Shown here: in pieces, positions 61,352-64,000 of the stretch
Position numbering within the stretch: position 1 is the first letter of the stretch
How the letters are laid out: each line of letters starts with the position of its first letter
From: Asaia sp037151935
Lineage (GTDB): Bacteria; Pseudomonadota; Alphaproteobacteria; Acetobacterales; Acetobacteraceae
DNA: 64,000 nt
NCBI RefSeq assembly: GCF_051628905.1
Contig: NZ_CP157575.1
Coordinates: 496,001 to 560,000 of the forward strand
Direction: 5' to 3'
Position numbers and translations under genes: made by a program
The notes under the pieces: model-generated
Databases searched by the model: none
What the model was told of the DNA's origin: nothing
What the model saw: only the letters and a program-made list of their open reading frames with translations

Positions 61352-61780
61352 ATGGCCGCGCTTGCTCTGGCGGGTTGCGGCAAAAAGAGTGCAGGGCAAA
61401 AACTCTACGGCCCTAATTGTGGCATCTGTCATCACGGGGGGTACGGCCTGCCCGGCGAGGTGCCGCCTCTGGTCGGCCGTCTCGATCTGATCGCAAAGAC
61501 GCCTGAAGGGCGTGCCTATCTCGCGCGTGTCATGCTCAACGGGCTCGACGGGCCGATTAAAGCCAATGGTGGGCGCTATAATTTCTCGATGCCCAGTTTC
61601 CGGCGCCTGAATGACGAGCAATTGGGCCTTATCCTGAACTGGCTCATTTCCCGAGGTACGACCAACCCCGCCCCCGTCATCACCCCCGATGTGTTTTCGG
61701 CGGCTCGCAGGGAAGAAATCGGTTCGAACCGGGTTCACGATCTACGCGAGGGCCTCGCGGCGCAGGGTAAAATTCCCTGA
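61352..61780 (+). CDS. Small c-type cytochrome lipoprotein
   Basis: The protein is about 142 residues from the ATG at 61352. It has one haem site (CGICHH), a proposed sixth ligand Met in the NFSMPSFRRLND loop, and LSxEQ-like NDEQLGLILNWLISRG near the end, typical of class I cytochrome c. The ATG at 61352 leaves only nine residues before Cys of AGCGKK; the frame is open further upstream (KTLPKRAPFALAL), giving a better signal, but no ATG, GTG or TTG is found there. The start is therefore uncertain. Confidence 0.8.
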   Translation: MAALALAGCGKKSAGQKLYGPNCGICHHGGYGLPGEVPPLVGRLDLIAKTPEGRAYLARVMLNGLDGPIKANGGRYNFSMPSFRRLNDEQLGLILNWLISRGTTNPAPVITPDVFSAARREEIGSNRVHDLREGLAAQGKIP

Positions 61781-61801
61781 TACCTGTGGTAGAGACGCGG
61801 T

Positions 61802-62353
61802 TTATTCAGGTGGCGCCCAGTGCGCCTCGCAACGCGCCTCGTATAGCTCTTCATCACCCGTCTCGAGCACATGACCGGTTTGGCGCTTCTTCGCGGTCCA
61901 ACGCGCAGGCGCTTCGCAGACGTGACAGCGCGCCATAAGCGGCACGTAGCGATCGGCCATCAGACGAAGGCGCGCCATGACATCGAAATCCCGCAGCATG
62001 AAATCCGTATCGAGCCCTGCAACGCTGATATCGACCCCAGCAGCGAGGCTTTTGCCGATATCGGCCACCACATCGCCCCTGTAGTGCGGTGCGATCATGA
62101 AATGCCCCTCATCAAGAAGGATATGCCCGAAACGCGCAAAATCATCGGGCCAGGATGAGACGGAACGCGCGGGGCGGCGTAGCCCGACACGGCTGTGGAT
62201 GCTTGCCCCAGAGCGCGTGTCGAAAGCCGGGGCGAGACAGAGGGTCTTTTCCTCCTCGGGGTGGTCCTGAAGCAGATGCGCCGATTTTCCAGCAAACATC
62301 GGGCCTGCATAGACGGTCAGAATTCCCCTGCTCACGACGCTTTCTCCACTCAT
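61802..62353 (-). CDS. tdk: Thymidine kinase
   Basis: The 183-residue protein (start at 62353; an ATG at 62365 is less well placed for its ribosome site) has the P-loop TVYAGPMFAGKSAHLL, the Walker B-like ILLDEGHF (DEAQF in most homologues), the lasso loop RYVPLMARCHVCEAPARWTAKK with zinc cysteines and a final EARCEAHW. It phosphorylates thymidine. DEGH in place of DEAQ is a small oddity. Confidence 0.9.
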   Translation of the reverse strand: MSGESVVSRGILTVYAGPMFAGKSAHLLQDHPEEEKTLCLAPAFDTRSGASIHSRVGLRRPARSVSSWPDDFARFGHILLDEGHFMIAPHYRGDVVADIGKSLAAGVDISVAGLDTDFMLRDFDVMARLRLMADRYVPLMARCHVCEAPARWTAKKRQTGHVLETGDEELYEARCEAHWAPPE

Positions 62354-62459
62354 ACAGGCTTCCATCCTTCAAGGTGCCGCGCAGCCCTTACAGCCATTTG
62401 CGCGGGCTCGGCAATCTTTCCCCTTGACCGTTCGCAAGACGCATTCGACAACATCGGCC

Positions 62460-63455
62460 ATGCAACGTGTATTTTCCGGCATCCAGCCGACCGGCGTCCC
62501 CCAGCTTGGCAATTATCTTGGCGCGATCCGCAACTGGGTGCGGCTGCAGGAAGACCATGACTGCGTGTTCTGTCTGGTCGACATGCACGCCCTCACCGTT
62601 TTTCGCGAACCCGAGCAGTTGCGGCGCGATAATCTGGCGCAGGCTGCCTGCCTGATCGCCTCGGGCATCGATCCTGAAAAGCATGTGCTTTACAATCAGT
62701 CTGCCGTGAGCGCCCATGCGCGCCTAGGCTGGATCTTCAACTGCGTGGTACGCCTTGGCTGGCTGAACCGCATGACGCAGTTCAAGGAAAAGGCCGGCAA
62801 GGACCGCGAGCAGCATTCTGCCGGGTTGTTCGTCTATCCCGCGCTGATGGCCGCCGATATCCACGCTTTTCACGCCACGCGCGTGCCGGTAGGCGAAGAC
62901 CAGAAACAGCATCTCGAAATTGCCAATGATATCGGCGCGAAGTTCAACCATGATTACGGGGTCGATTTCTTCCCCATGATCGAGCCGCTGATCCCGCCTT
63001 CGGCGGCGCGCGTCATGAGCCTGCGCGATGGCACGAAGAAAATGTCGAAATCCGACCCTTCCGCCCAGTCACGTATCGAACTGACCGACACGGCGGACGA
63101 TATCGCGCTCAAGATACGCAAGGCTAAGTCCGATACCGAAGCCCTTCCCTCCGAGGCCCCCGGTCTGGAAGGCCGCCCCGAAGCGCGCAATCTGGTGACA
63201 ATCTATGCCGCCATGGCCAATCAGGGCATTGATGAGGTACTGGCGCGGTTCGGCGGCCAGGGTTTCGGCCCGTTCAAGGCCGCTCTTGCCGAGCTGCTGG
63301 TCGCGACGCTTTCGCCTGTCGCGAATGAAACGCGCCGCCTGCTCGAAGACCGCGCCCACCTCGAGCGTGTTCTGCGAGAGGGTGCAGCACGGGCCAATGC
63401 CATTGCAGAGCCCATCGTCAGCGAAGCGGAACGACTGGTCGGCTATCTGCGCTAA
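62460..63455 (+). CDS. trpS: Tryptophanyl-tRNA synthetase
   Basis: From the ATG at 62460 (MQRVFSGIQPTGVPQLGNYLG) the protein is 331 residues, the usual bacterial TrpRS size. The class I motifs are TGVPQLGNYLGA (HIGH equivalent) and KKMSKSDPSA (KMSKS). VGEDQKQHLEIANDIG forms the Trp/AMP site. The longer frame upstream to 62424 is not needed. Confidence 0.96.
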   Translation: MQRVFSGIQPTGVPQLGNYLGAIRNWVRLQEDHDCVFCLVDMHALTVFREPEQLRRDNLAQAACLIASGIDPEKHVLYNQSAVSAHARLGWIFNCVVRLGWLNRMTQFKEKAGKDREQHSAGLFVYPALMAADIHAFHATRVPVGEDQKQHLEIANDIGAKFNHDYGVDFFPMIEPLIPPSAARVMSLRDGTKKMSKSDPSAQSRIELTDTADDIALKIRKAKSDTEALPSEAPGLEGRPEARNLVTIYAAMANQGIDEVLARFGGQGFGPFKAALAELLVATLSPVANETRRLLEDRAHLERVLREGAARANAIAEPIVSEAERLVGYLR

Positions 63456-63487
63456 CCTTGGCGACAGAGCGAGACAGGACACCGGAT

Positions 63488-63904
63488 ATGCAACAGGCTT
63501 TTCATCGTCTTTCCATACGCACTCCTGGCAAGGGCCTGACCATGATCACCGGCCCGGTGCTCGACTGGGTCGCAACCACTGGTATCGAAGAGGGGCTGCT
63601 GACACTCTGGTGCCGCCATACCTCGGCGTCTCTCATCGTTCAGGAAAACGCCGATCCGACCGTGCAGCAAGATATCGCCAGCTATTTCGACGATCTCGTG
63701 CCTGAAGCACGCGCCTATCGTCACGATTACGAAGGCGCGGATGACATGCCCGCCCATATTCGCTCGGTTTTGACCAATGTGCAGCTGACAATCCCGGTCA
63801 TGGCCGGTGAGCCCGTTCTAGGCACCTGGCAAGGGATCTATCTTTTCGAGCATCGCCGCTCCCCTCACAGCCGCGAAATCGTGCTGCATCTTCTCGGCAA
63901 CTGA
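63488..63904 (+). CDS. YjbQ/UPF0047 family protein
   Basis: From the ATG at 63488 the protein is 138 residues. It has EGLLTLWCRHTSASLIVQENADPTVQQDI, ADDMPAHIRSVLTNVQLTIPV and GTWQGIYLFEHR, the full family pattern with conserved His residues. Members show weak thiamine-phosphate synthase activity; the cellular role is unclear. Confidence 0.93.
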   Translation: MQQAFHRLSIRTPGKGLTMITGPVLDWVATTGIEEGLLTLWCRHTSASLIVQENADPTVQQDIASYFDDLVPEARAYRHDYEGADDMPAHIRSVLTNVQLTIPVMAGEPVLGTWQGIYLFEHRRSPHSREIVLHLLGN

Positions 63905-63908
63905 CGCA

Positions 63909-64000
63909 ATGACCCAAATCGGTGTCGCAATCGGCGTTGCAGTCGGGCTGTTAATGACTGTCCCGATCGCCGCCCGAGCCGAGATCGGACTGGATGTCAC
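63909..64000 (+). CDS. Start of an exported protein, cut by the window end
   Basis: The first 30 codons read MTQIGVAIGVAVGLLMTVPI followed by AARAEIGLDV, a clear signal peptide with an ARA cleavage site. The mature part is outside the window and the family is not known. Confidence 0.55.
   Translation, partial: MTQIGVAIGVAVGLLMTVPIAARAEIGLDV

Overview
The window is alpha-proteobacterial and fits an acetic acid bacterium (Acetobacteraceae), probably close to Asaia or Kozakia. This rests on the 16S sequence read from memory, the 16S-Ile-Ala-23S-5S-fMet operon order and the core gene content; the genus is not certain. It has two halves: about 40.7 kb of an integrative and conjugative element (ICE) on the left, whose far end lies outside the window, and ordinary chromosome on the right.

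ICE (1 to ~40.7 kb). From left to right it holds: a broken GHKL-ATPase/nuclease gene (1-2074); a P-type type IV secretion locus trbI-G-F-L-J-E-D-C-B with a DUF2274 gene, a ribbon-helix-helix gene and the coupling gene traG (2.2-14.1 kb); two XRE repressors and a small DUF2285 gene around palindromic operators, resembling the QseC/QseM switch of ICEMlSym(R7A) (14.3-15.2 kb); a small catabolic or detoxification cargo flanked by LysR regulators (15.2-20.8 kb); relaxase, lytic transglycosylase, DUF736, TraF-type peptidase, DUF2840 and RepA genes (20.8-26.3 kb); an excisionase-like gene; an AT-rich cargo with a frameshifted SIR2-like (DUF4917) gene; a DUF6499/DUF2285 pair joined by an apparent +1 frameshift, like the excision activator FseA; a DNA methyltransferase; a two-gene SMC-type ATPase plus HEPN locus; a degraded IS5-family element; a DUF4365 nuclease-like gene; and a serine recombinase whose 3' end runs into the initiator tRNA gene.

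The regulatory parts (FseA-like, QseM/QseC-like, RdfS-like) look kept. The transfer machine carries lesions: trbE has a 5-bp repeat expansion and traG has an in-frame amber codon. The 3' end of repA contains iteron-like repeats and two DnaA boxes, a candidate replication origin. The best candidate for an undescribed system is the pair at 30.9-36.4 kb: a 1300-residue SMC/Rad50-like ATPase with a CPVC motif and a C-terminal S24/LexA-like domain, followed by a HEPN protein with an RNKAAH motif.

Chromosome (40.7-64 kb). A complete rRNA operon lies on the minus strand (fMet, 5S, 23S, Ala, Ile, 16S), with its likely promoter near 46.24 kb. Then come a TonB-dependent receptor, a DUF2167 membrane protein, tRNA-Gln, ppx-rlmE, a ROK sugar kinase, a TusA-like protein, the compact xseB-ispA-dxs-tlyA isoprenoid/RNA-modification cluster, rlmN, argG, an FKBP-type lipoprotein, a small cytochrome c, thymidine kinase, trpS, a YjbQ-family gene and the start of an exported protein.
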